60,358 nucleotides of DNA from CAYXFD01 sp964464175 (GTDB lineage: Bacteria; Cloacimonadota; Cloacimonadia; Cloacimonadales; JAJBBL01). Below the pieces are notes generated by a model that was given only the letters and a program-made list of their open reading frames with translations, searched no databases and was not told the origin of the DNA. Positions 18,713 to 27,196 of this stretch are shown here, in pieces. The DNA is taken from assembly GCA_964464175.1 (NCBI GenBank), contig CAYXFD010000017.1:1-60358 (forward strand), read 5' to 3'. Positions within the stretch are counted from its first letter, which is position 1, and each line of letters starts with the position of its first letter. Made by a program: the position numbers and the translations under genes.

Positions 18713-18742
18713 AAAAAGGGGACTATGCATAGTCCCCTTTTT
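18713..18742. terminator. perfect 30-bp palindromic bidirectional terminator
   Basis: Five A, GGGG, ACTATG and their exact complement give a 30-bp perfect palindrome centred between 18727 and 18728. The RNA folds with a TGCA loop and a U-run on either strand. It lies 30 bases after the stop codon of the minus-strand protease gene and can serve the plus-strand gene as well. The group II intron relic starts at its minus-strand 3' side. Confidence 0.85.
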
Positions 18743-18771
18743 AAAAAACATCTTTCTGAACGAGTATCAGG

Positions 18772-21700
18772 TTATTTCATTAAGATCATCTTTTTCGTTC
18801 TGTCAAAATCTCTCGTCTTCATTCTGTAGAAATAAATACCACTCGCTGCGACGCCTCCCCGATCATTGGTACCATCCCATCTAACATTATGAATACCTGA
18901 ATCAAGTTCATCGTCGAGTAGTGTTTTTACTTTCTGACCAAGAATGTTGTAGATATCTAACTGTACCCGTCCCTCTCCCTGTAGAGCAAAGGAGATAGTA
19001 GTTGAGGGATTGAAGGGATTCGGATAATTCCCTCTTAATTCCGTTGCATAGGGAATAGCTGACACATCTTCTTCTGTTGAAGTAACGACTAATATTGTCT
19101 CACAGTGAGGTGATTCTCCTAAAGAATAGACAACTGAGACTGCATAGTTGTAAGACTCGTGGAATTCAATGTCATAATCATGGTAGAACTCATCCTCGAC
19201 CGGTTCAACATTTAAGAGCTCATCGTCGCGGTAGATATTATAACCAAGTATCTCAAAATCCCTGAGAATCTTTCCTGCGGGTACTTTTAGCTTACCATTA
19301 GTACCTTTTTCCCGATAATCAAAACTGATATCAGGAGCATCCCAACTGAGTATTACATGATCATCTCCTAAATCGGAAGTGAGATTCTCCGGAGGCAGAA
19401 GCTCGAAACCATAAGCCACTACATTGATTTCAGTCTCTGAAATATTCTCAGCGTTGCTGGTAATAATGATCTCTCCACTATAGTTTATGACTTCTATCGG
19501 CTCAAAATGCAGCAGAAAACGAATATTACTTTGAGGTGGTATAGTATAATTATAGAGATCTCTGCCGGTTTCAGACCTGCCTATACCGTTTAGAATCCCA
19601 GGAACAGTTTCTTCAACGGTAAATCCTTCATAAACTTCAATTGTACCACTCATCTCTTCATCCCCGAAATTCCTAATCCAGAAGTTTTCAGTCGCTAAAT
19701 CCAATATTTCGACAACACTAAAATCTATATGAGCCGGATTAGCCAGAAAGACCGGACCACCCTGGACATCACCACTGTTTGGAAATTCTATGAAATCGAT
19801 CCAGGCACAGTCAGAACCGCTGGAAACAATGTGATCCTTGGAATATGTCCAGGTAAAGGTCGTGTTACCGGGATTTACCGGATAGGCAACCTGGGACCAG
19901 GCAGCTGAACCGGACCACTGAGCGACCATATCTCCATTGATGAAGAATTTCAGGAAATCATAGTTATTCTCCGAAGAGACTTTTCGGTAAAAACTTATCT
20001 CACCTGCTGAAGCAACATCGATCGTGATGCTCATAGTGGTTGACTGGCTATGGGTAATGTTTCCGGATCTTGCTGCATATATTCCCTCATAGACATCATC
20101 CTGTACGATCTGCCAGGGCTGATTACCACTAAATTCCCAGTTATGTGAAGTAAAATCTCCGGTTTCGAAGTCTTCTATCACAGGACCGACACTCAAAGGA
20201 AAGGATACCTGACATTCATACTCGCCGCCGGTTATCACAAAACCGAGGGTATAAATCGAACCAACCTCAATGTCATTGGCTGCGGTTATCGTAAAAGCCG
20301 GTTCGTGAATTTCATTTGGATAAAGAACTCCTAACTCCAGAAAAGCATCGGAATCAATAGTAATGTCTGAACTGCCGCTGACTAAATGAACGGATGTGTT
20401 GGGACTGGCAGCATGTCCTAAGTTGGAGAGCGGAATAGTTAATACTACTGTTTCACCCGGATCTAAATAACCGTCACCGTTGCCGTAAGTTGTGTCATCA
20501 AGCAGTACTGATTCAGTAGAATAATCGGGAGCGTTGATCAGGAAACTGAAATTTCCTGTCCAGGTATTCTCTTCATTATCTTCAATATGCAGTGAAAAAC
20601 TTGCCTGATGTTGATCAGGAACATAATCAGCGACTTCTATAGTAAAGGCATCAATCTTCAGAACATTGCTGCCGGGAGTAATATGCCCGAAGAAATCGTT
20701 GTCATCTAGAATAGTAATATAGGGATCATCAGTCATCAAAGTTGCTGAGACCATTAAAGCGGTTTCTATTCCGACATTTCGTAATCTGACATTCAATGTC
20801 GCGGTATCGCCGTAGATTACACTGTTGTCATCTCCAGAACCCAAAACATTGATTTCATGAATAACGACATAAGGACCTTCACTCGGAATGACACTGATCG
20901 GTGTTATATAAGTCTTCTTATTATGACCGGTTATCGTAAGGGTCAGGTCCATCGGTTCTATCGGCGGTTCGTCAAAATTCAAAGATATGTTGCCATCTGT
21001 CCCTGTATAACCGGAAGCCAGAATTTCACCATCTTTGGTAATTGCTACTAAAAGGTCAGGAGTATCGGTTGAAACTTCGAAATAATCCAGACCGATAAAG
21101 GTTTCATCCATATGATTTGCAGCAATAGCTTCCGGAGTTGCTGTTCTTACCTGTAAAGAGGCATCTCCAAAGATGTGCCAGTTCTTGAATTCGTTTGGTC
21201 CCTGAGAGGCATAATCATCGATCATCTGGAAAGAGCCATTGAAAAAGAGACCTCCGATCGTACTTTTCTGCTCGGATACTAACAAATTTGCTACCTCTAA
21301 TTGCCCGGACATTGGTGGAGCCCAAGATTGATTAACTGTTGAGGCATACATGGCAATTGCACCGGTAGGTGCTCCAGTTGTATTATTTGTAGCTCGCAGC
21401 CAGGCTTCGGCAAAACAGGTTGTACCGGTGAAATTTCCGTTTACACAAGCAACTGAGACAATATACGGTAACTTATAGTCATTGGTCAGGGCATTTACAT
21501 TCGTATTGGAAAAGCCAGAGGTTGACCAGGAGGTGTTAGAGCCGTGACCGGTATAGTTACCGTAACTCCGTCCGGCATTGACTGCATTGGAAACTTGAGC
21601 AGAAGTAGCACCGGGAGCATAGATCTGGTCAACATGGGTATAGGTATAATCTAATAGATACCCTCGAATCAAATTCTGATGTTGAATATCAGAAAGACCA

Positions 21701-22836
21701 CCATGACCGATACCTGCCCCTTCGCTCGAAGCGACACCGAAACCACTGGATAGCCATGTGTCGGTTTCATTCATGTCACGTTCGTAGTGAATGGTTCTCT
21801 CTACCTGAGTTTCAACCTGAGCTACATTTTCGGCGGAAAATCTACCGACAAAGATATCTCCGTAGGCATCATTTCCTGCCAAAAGTGAGTAAGAAGGATC
21901 CGAACCTCCACCACCAACCGTAAAGGTTGGAATCTGGGCAGCATCTCCTACCAATTGCAGAAAGATGAGACCATCATCGAGATCGTACTCACTTTGAATA
22001 AAGTTCTTTATAGCAGTGGCATTGTTGCCAATCGTAGAAACGGGATAGATAGTTGTTGGAATTCCTTTCTGATTCTTCCAGTCAACATAAGGCATAATAG
22101 CATCAACAAAGGTATCATGAGCTATTACGATCATTCTCCCTTGTTCTTCCAAGGGTGTATAACGGGTAGCAGCAAAATTCAGGAAACGGTTGCTATAGAT
22201 AGATTCAAATTCTCTAACATAGCCATCTCGTTCTCTATTTAACACGTTACGAGTATCAGTGCCGATACTGTTAATCTCCACTGTCAGGCTATGATAAACC
22301 CGCAGTGTTCCGGTTACCGGATTATATTGGAAAGGATTAAACCGGACAACCTGTCCTCTGAAATCACGTAAGATATAAGGTTCTCCCAATTCAGCCCGGA
22401 CTTCCGGATAAAAGGTGTCTCTATCATATGTTTCTGAGAAGGTGTAAGGGATCTCTCCCGGTATCTGATTCCGGAAAAGCAGTCCTTTGGATGGAGCGAT
22501 GTCCATAACCAGATCTGTATAATCAGCAGAGATAATCCTTAGATCGGTAAGGGCTTGGTCTGGTATAATTATACTACTGGTTACGTATGGTAATTCCGGA
22601 TCTCCCTCTTTCAGCATAATGGGTTTATTCTCCAAACCGATATGATAAAAAGTTCTGCCATCGATTTGAACAGGCTGTCTGGTAAAGCTGGCAATCCTGT
22701 ATTCAATGACGGTGCTCATATCATCGCTTTGTAACACTGTGGCTGTATTATCATATCCGGGAGAAACAAATACTGTTTCTGCCAGCATGAATGAAGCCGT
22801 CATAACAATAATCAAGCTTATTAATAGTCTCTTCAT
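18772..22836 (-). CDS. gingipain-like (peptidase C25) secreted protease with T9SS sorting domain (1354 aa)
   Basis: A GGAGG site stands four bases before the ATG. A signal peptide occupies about 1-20, followed by a propeptide-like region to about 230. The C25 catalytic core (about 240-560) includes IPTTIYPVSTIG, LQLVGDAAQIP, DIFVGRFSAEN, the histidine in YTGHGSNTSW (near 429) and the cysteine in VACVNGNF (near 462), which form the expected His-Cys pair. Two CARDB-like domains, a carbohydrate-binding-like module (SSENNYDFLKFFINGD, near 940), an ASPM-type Ig domain and a fibronectin III domain follow. The last 90 residues are the NYPNPFNP sorting domain ending KKMILMK. It is predicted to be an extracellular cysteine endopeptidase exported by type IX secretion. 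The gene directly downstream of its paralogue suggests tandem duplication. Confidence 0.88.
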   Translation of the reverse strand: MKRLLISLIIVMTASFMLAETVFVSPGYDNTATVLQSDDMSTVIEYRIASFTRQPVQIDGRTFYHIGLENKPIMLKEGDPELPYVTSSIIIPDQALTDLRIISADYTDLVMDIAPSKGLLFRNQIPGEIPYTFSETYDRDTFYPEVRAELGEPYILRDFRGQVVRFNPFQYNPVTGTLRVYHSLTVEINSIGTDTRNVLNRERDGYVREFESIYSNRFLNFAATRYTPLEEQGRMIVIAHDTFVDAIMPYVDWKNQKGIPTTIYPVSTIGNNATAIKNFIQSEYDLDDGLIFLQLVGDAAQIPTFTVGGGGSDPSYSLLAGNDAYGDIFVGRFSAENVAQVETQVERTIHYERDMNETDTWLSSGFGVASSEGAGIGHGGLSDIQHQNLIRGYLLDYTYTHVDQIYAPGATSAQVSNAVNAGRSYGNYTGHGSNTSWSTSGFSNTNVNALTNDYKLPYIVSVACVNGNFTGTTCFAEAWLRATNNTTGAPTGAIAMYASTVNQSWAPPMSGQLEVANLLVSEQKSTIGGLFFNGSFQMIDDYASQGPNEFKNWHIFGDASLQVRTATPEAIAANHMDETFIGLDYFEVSTDTPDLLVAITKDGEILASGYTGTDGNISLNFDEPPIEPMDLTLTITGHNKKTYITPISVIPSEGPYVVIHEINVLGSGDDNSVIYGDTATLNVRLRNVGIETALMVSATLMTDDPYITILDDNDFFGHITPGSNVLKIDAFTIEVADYVPDQHQASFSLHIEDNEENTWTGNFSFLINAPDYSTESVLLDDTTYGNGDGYLDPGETVVLTIPLSNLGHAASPNTSVHLVSGSSDITIDSDAFLELGVLYPNEIHEPAFTITAANDIEVGSIYTLGFVITGGEYECQVSFPLSVGPVIEDFETGDFTSHNWEFSGNQPWQIVQDDVYEGIYAARSGNITHSQSTTMSITIDVASAGEISFYRKVSSENNYDFLKFFINGDMVAQWSGSAAWSQVAYPVNPGNTTFTWTYSKDHIVSSGSDCAWIDFIEFPNSGDVQGGPVFLANPAHIDFSVVEILDLATENFWIRNFGDEEMSGTIEVYEGFTVEETVPGILNGIGRSETGRDLYNYTIPPQSNIRFLLHFEPIEVINYSGEIIITSNAENISETEINVVAYGFELLPPENLTSDLGDDHVILSWDAPDISFDYREKGTNGKLKVPAGKILRDFEILGYNIYRDDELLNVEPVEDEFYHDYDIEFHESYNYAVSVVYSLGESPHCETILVVTSTEEDVSAIPYATELRGNYPNPFNPSTTISFALQGEGRVQLDIYNILGQKVKTLLDDELDSGIHNVRWDGTNDRGGVAASGIYFYRMKTRDFDRTKKMILMK

Positions 22837-22857
22837 AATTCCTCCATTAATGTTCTG

Positions 22858-22886
22858 TATCTAATTATCTAACCATAATTTGTCAA
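22858..22886 (-). promoter_or_regulatory. possible promoter of the first C25 protease gene
   Basis: In the 52-base gap between the tandem protease genes, the minus strand has TTGACA (22881-22886), a 17-base spacer and TAGATA (22858-22863). The -35 is perfect and the -10 poor. It would give a transcript start about 15-20 bases before the ATG at 22836. Confidence 0.35.
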
Positions 22887-22888
22887 GC

Positions 22889-25800
22889 TTATTTCAACAA
22901 AATCATCTTTCGTGTTTCAACATGACTTTCAGTAGTCATGCGGTAAAAATAGATTCCGCTCGGTTGAGGTTTGTTGTTCTTATTAATACTGTTCCATTTC
23001 ACTCTGTGATCTCCGGGATCAAAGACATCATTCAGTAGAATTCTGACTAACTGACCCGCAATGTTAAATATCTCTATCTTAACTCTTTCTCTTTTTTGTA
23101 ATGAGAATTCTATCGTAGTATTGGGATTGAAAGGATTGGGATAGTTCTGCCTCAAGGTGGTTACATACGGAACGACTGTCTCTTCCTCTTCTGTTGACAA
23201 TAGTTCCAAGACAACACTGTTCGACGGCTCGGATTCACCTCCGTCGTAAAGGGCGGTAACATAATATTCATAGGTTCCGTTACCAGGGAGCAGATCAACA
23301 TACTCCGGGCCAATTAATGCTTCGTCATTGATTATTACTTCATTTCTGTAAACATTATAGCCAAGTAATTCAGATCTTGAATCCTCGAATAATCGGGAAC
23401 CATTATCTGGATAGGAGGGCTCCTGCCAGGTCAGATAAACTTCGAATTCATTCTGGATCGAGTATTCTAAGTCAGTAGGAGGAAGAAGACCGAAAACTCC
23501 GGCAGCATTGACAGCAATATAAGCAAGAGGATTATTTACATCATCACTTGTTATCGTGATCTGTCCGCTATAATCATCTATCTCGTCGGGAGTAAACTTC
23601 AGAATAAAATTCTGATTACTTTCAGGGAGTATCATATATGTATAGTCATAACGTTCCTCATCTCTCAACTGTCCGGTATCTCTCGAGTTTCTGCTGATCT
23701 GCGGAGAATTGGAAGTTCTTCTTGTTTCGTTTTCAATAACAAAACCTTGGTATGTTGTAATTATTCCATAAAGAGTTTCATCTCCGAAATTACTAATAGT
23801 GAAGTCACGGGTAGTGGAAAATCCTATCGGAACTTCCCCAAAATCGAGGTCTTGGGGATAGAGGGCAAAAATCGAACCGGAGGAAGTAACTCCGGAAGCC
23901 GGAAAGATAATATAATCGACCCAGGCACAGTCAGATCCGTTAGAGACAGACCAATCCTTGATATAAGTCCAGCAGAAAGAGTTGTTACCTGCCTGGACCG
24001 GAAAGGATACCTGAGTCCAATCTACTTCTCCCGACCATTCTTCCTGCTGCTGGTCGTTAATAAAGAAGCGGAGAAAATCATAGTTATTTTCGGAGGATAC
24101 CTTGAAGTAAAAACTTATCTCACCCTCAACCGGTACATCCATTGACAAGCTCAAAGAACTGCTTTGATTGTGAGAAATCGAACCGGAACGAGCAGAATAG
24201 TTACCGGAATGTGCCTGGGAGCTGTCAACAAACCAATTGTTATTACCGCTGAAAGTCCAGTCGAAGGAATCAAAACTACCTGCGGAAAAGTCCTCGATAA
24301 TCAGACCGACAGGCAGGGTGAAAGTTTCCTGGATTGTATAGTTCCCGGAAAAAACATTTAGACCGATCGTTAGATTGCTCCCATTAGGAATTGCCGGATC
24401 AATCGCGATCTCGAATGGGGCATTTATCATCTCACCGCTTTCCAACTCTCCGATAATAACAAATTCATCACTAATAAGGGTGATATATGGTGAACTACCA
24501 ACAAATCTAACCATAGTCTCGGGTGAAAGAGCTTGTCCATCATTATGGATTGGAAAAAGCAGAGTTACAGTTTCTCCCGGATCCAGGAGTCCGTCATCAT
24601 TTCCATCCGGTAGAGAATCAACAATGTCGGGGTATAATACTACCATTTCAGGAGCATTAACAGCAAAATTGAAATAAGACAGCCACGCTTCTTCATCATC
24701 CGAGATGGTTAACGTGAAATAAACCCTGTGCTGATCGGGTATATTATCAGCAATTTGGATCCTAAAGGCATTTTCAATCAGGACTGTTCCCTCTGCCTCA
24801 ATATTACCAGCAAAGTGACTCCCGTCAACAATTGTGATATATGTATCTTCTGTTGACAATTGAGCTGTTACATTTGTTGCTTCTTCGATTCCGACATTTT
24901 CCAGGGTTACATGCAGGTCGATCAAATCTCCAAATTGAGGCAGATTAATAGTGCTGTCAACCACATCTAATTCGTAGCTGTTCAAGACAACATAAGAACC
25001 TTCGTTAGGAATGACCTGGATCTCACTGATTACCGGCTCATGGTTCTGTAAAGTTATGACCAGATCTGCCGTCCCCACAGATGAAAAGGGAGTAATATGC
25101 ACTACACCCTGACCAGTTTCATCAATAAGAGTAGTTCCGTGAATCTCACCATCCATTGACAAACCGACATAAGAATAGGGTTCTGCCGTAACATCTATCT
25201 GGCTTTGACCCAGAAAAATCTGCGTGGGATAATTAGCTGTATTCTCCAAAGGGACCCGCATGTAAGGAGTCAGGGATGGATCGCCCATAAGGGAGTAGAT
25301 CTCCCAATAGTAGTTTTTTCGCGTACTGTTGGAATGCTCAACAGCCATATTACCGGAATAGATCATAGCTCCGCCGGTCGTGTACCAGTTAATAAAGTCT
25401 TCTCCCTGAGTATGAAACAGACCGTCGAACATCCCCGGTCCTGTCTGATCATAGGGTAAGGCATTACCATGAGAAGGGATGCTGGCTACATGACCAACTC
25501 CCCACCAGTAATCTTCATCCCAGTAAGTATTGTCTGTTCCGCCGATATAGCCGATTGAGCCCTTGTTAGAGGCTCTAAGCCAGGCTTCTCCAAAACAGGT
25601 ATAAACATCGAATTTATTGGTAATACAGCAATTCCCTACTACGAAGGGATACTTGCCGCTATTCTGTAAGCTGTTAATATTACCGATAGTAAAACTGGGA
25701 TCTGACCAGGATGTGGGAGAACCGTGAGCGGTATAATTGACATAACCGACCCCATTGCTGACATTGTTAATAATAGCCTGTGAACTGCCACTTGATTGAG

Positions 25801-27085
25801 GATAGAGATAAGGATGAGCGACTATTCCGTTGGAAGCATTGAAATAATGCTGAGTACCGTAATTAATATGCCCGTTACCGTGTGATGAAGCCCAGTAACT
25901 ATCATGACCAGCTATTAAAACGGCTTCTCCCAGATATGAGGGATCTGCCATTAAATACTGTTCGTATTCTAAAGTCTTATCAATTTGCGGCTGCAATTCC
26001 GCTAAATTATTAGCTGAAAACCTTCCATAAAACATTTCCGGCAGATAATCGCTCCCCTCTAATCTTACATAAGTCAGATCCGTTACGTGGGAACCGGTAT
26101 CTCCGGAGAATGGAGGTATCTGGGCTGTATCTCCAACAAAAAGGAGAAAAGAGGGTGCCGGATCTTCGGGGGTAGCTGCATTCCAGATGTTAAGAATATA
26201 ATTCCTGATTGTAGTAGTTGTCGATCCAACTTCTGCAGTCCCGGTATAGCCTACGATTGTTTCGAAGCCTTTCCTTGTTTTCCACTCGATAAAGGGCTGT
26301 AGGGCATCACTGAACATCGGATCGGAAATAATGATATATTTCACCGGGTAACGGGTAAGATTATCTCTTTCTGCTGCCGGTTCATAGTTAATGATCTGTT
26401 CTTTATACAAAAAATCGAAATAGGGTGAATAAGTACGCTGTCTCAGCTCCTCAGTAGAAACATAGTTTCCGTTCGAGAAAGTTATCTCTATCTCTATGTT
26501 GTTGAATATTCTCAGAATCCCCTCCTGAGGATTATATTGAACGGGATATACTTCGACAGCAAATAACCTTACACCTCTCATGATTCCGATTTCTTCGCCT
26601 TTGACCAGAGGAGAATCTCCGAAGCCATTCCGCTGATATACCTGTCTGTTGTAGGCAAAGGGCGGGATTTCTGCATCAGGACATTTGGCTACCGGATGCT
26701 GCCTCGGTATTATTGGATACTCTAGGCCGTGATCGAACAAATGATAATCAGTCACTTTGTAATCGACCGGCTTAAGAGAAACATCCGCTTCGAGCGGCAC
26801 TGCTATTAGACGGCGGCTCATGGGCAATTTGGGTTCTCCAATTATATTGGTATGAGCTAAATCCTCGATAAAGATCTCACTGAAATTTCCTTCTTCCGTA
26901 GTCACGGTAAAGGAGTGTAAACGATCGAACCGGTACATTACAGATAAGCCGTAACGGTCACCTGAGGATATTTCTATCTTCGATCCTTCATTGTCGAGTT
27001 CAATACCGGTAAAAACGGCATGACTCAGTGAAAAAATGACGAAAATCATTAGCAGCAACACAAATCGTTTCTTGAAGAATAACAT
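22889..27085 (-). CDS. gingipain-like (peptidase C25) secreted protease with T9SS sorting domain (1398 aa)
   Basis: GAGG lies seven bases before the ATG. The signal peptide (about 1-24) ends in SLSHA, and a propeptide-like domain runs to about 235. The C25 core shows RKGFETIVGYTG, LLFVGDTAQIPPF, EMFYGRFSANN, the histidine of YTAHGSPTSW (near 450) and the cysteine pair in VGNCCITNKF (near 484). The C-terminal half repeats the plan of the neighbour at 18772: CARDB-like domains, the SSENNYDFLRFFIND module, an Ig-like domain and a fibronectin III domain. A NYPNPFNP sorting domain ends KMILLK. The two genes are diverged paralogues with the same orientation. Substrates are unknown; protein or peptide scavenging would fit an amino-acid-fermenting lifestyle. 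Confidence 0.88.
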   Translation of the reverse strand: MLFFKKRFVLLLMIFVIFSLSHAVFTGIELDNEGSKIEISSGDRYGLSVMYRFDRLHSFTVTTEEGNFSEIFIEDLAHTNIIGEPKLPMSRRLIAVPLEADVSLKPVDYKVTDYHLFDHGLEYPIIPRQHPVAKCPDAEIPPFAYNRQVYQRNGFGDSPLVKGEEIGIMRGVRLFAVEVYPVQYNPQEGILRIFNNIEIEITFSNGNYVSTEELRQRTYSPYFDFLYKEQIINYEPAAERDNLTRYPVKYIIISDPMFSDALQPFIEWKTRKGFETIVGYTGTAEVGSTTTTIRNYILNIWNAATPEDPAPSFLLFVGDTAQIPPFSGDTGSHVTDLTYVRLEGSDYLPEMFYGRFSANNLAELQPQIDKTLEYEQYLMADPSYLGEAVLIAGHDSYWASSHGNGHINYGTQHYFNASNGIVAHPYLYPQSSGSSQAIINNVSNGVGYVNYTAHGSPTSWSDPSFTIGNINSLQNSGKYPFVVGNCCITNKFDVYTCFGEAWLRASNKGSIGYIGGTDNTYWDEDYWWGVGHVASIPSHGNALPYDQTGPGMFDGLFHTQGEDFINWYTTGGAMIYSGNMAVEHSNSTRKNYYWEIYSLMGDPSLTPYMRVPLENTANYPTQIFLGQSQIDVTAEPYSYVGLSMDGEIHGTTLIDETGQGVVHITPFSSVGTADLVITLQNHEPVISEIQVIPNEGSYVVLNSYELDVVDSTINLPQFGDLIDLHVTLENVGIEEATNVTAQLSTEDTYITIVDGSHFAGNIEAEGTVLIENAFRIQIADNIPDQHRVYFTLTISDDEEAWLSYFNFAVNAPEMVVLYPDIVDSLPDGNDDGLLDPGETVTLLFPIHNDGQALSPETMVRFVGSSPYITLISDEFVIIGELESGEMINAPFEIAIDPAIPNGSNLTIGLNVFSGNYTIQETFTLPVGLIIEDFSAGSFDSFDWTFSGNNNWFVDSSQAHSGNYSARSGSISHNQSSSLSLSMDVPVEGEISFYFKVSSENNYDFLRFFINDQQQEEWSGEVDWTQVSFPVQAGNNSFCWTYIKDWSVSNGSDCAWVDYIIFPASGVTSSGSIFALYPQDLDFGEVPIGFSTTRDFTISNFGDETLYGIITTYQGFVIENETRRTSNSPQISRNSRDTGQLRDEERYDYTYMILPESNQNFILKFTPDEIDDYSGQITITSDDVNNPLAYIAVNAAGVFGLLPPTDLEYSIQNEFEVYLTWQEPSYPDNGSRLFEDSRSELLGYNVYRNEVIINDEALIGPEYVDLLPGNGTYEYYVTALYDGGESEPSNSVVLELLSTEEEETVVPYVTTLRQNYPNPFNPNTTIEFSLQKRERVKIEIFNIAGQLVRILLNDVFDPGDHRVKWNSINKNNKPQPSGIYFYRMTTESHVETRKMILLK

Positions 27086-27196
27086 TTTTTAACCTCTTCA
27101 TTTATCTCATTTTTTTTCTCATAGCAATACATCTAAATATAAAGCAACTTCTATGCCATCGACCCTGCTTTATCGATTCCTGAAACGCTTACTTGT

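Larger units (their letters stand above)
18415..18771. other. convergent intergenic region
   Basis: It lies between the plus-strand flavin reductase-like gene and the minus-strand protease gene. Its right part holds the terminator palindrome (18713-18742) and the intron relic (about 18550-18711). The left part (18415-18550) is low-complexity, T-rich on the plus strand, with a loose CTCTGTT/AACAGAG inverted repeat and no recognisable gene. It may include the decayed rest of the intron. Confidence 0.55.
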
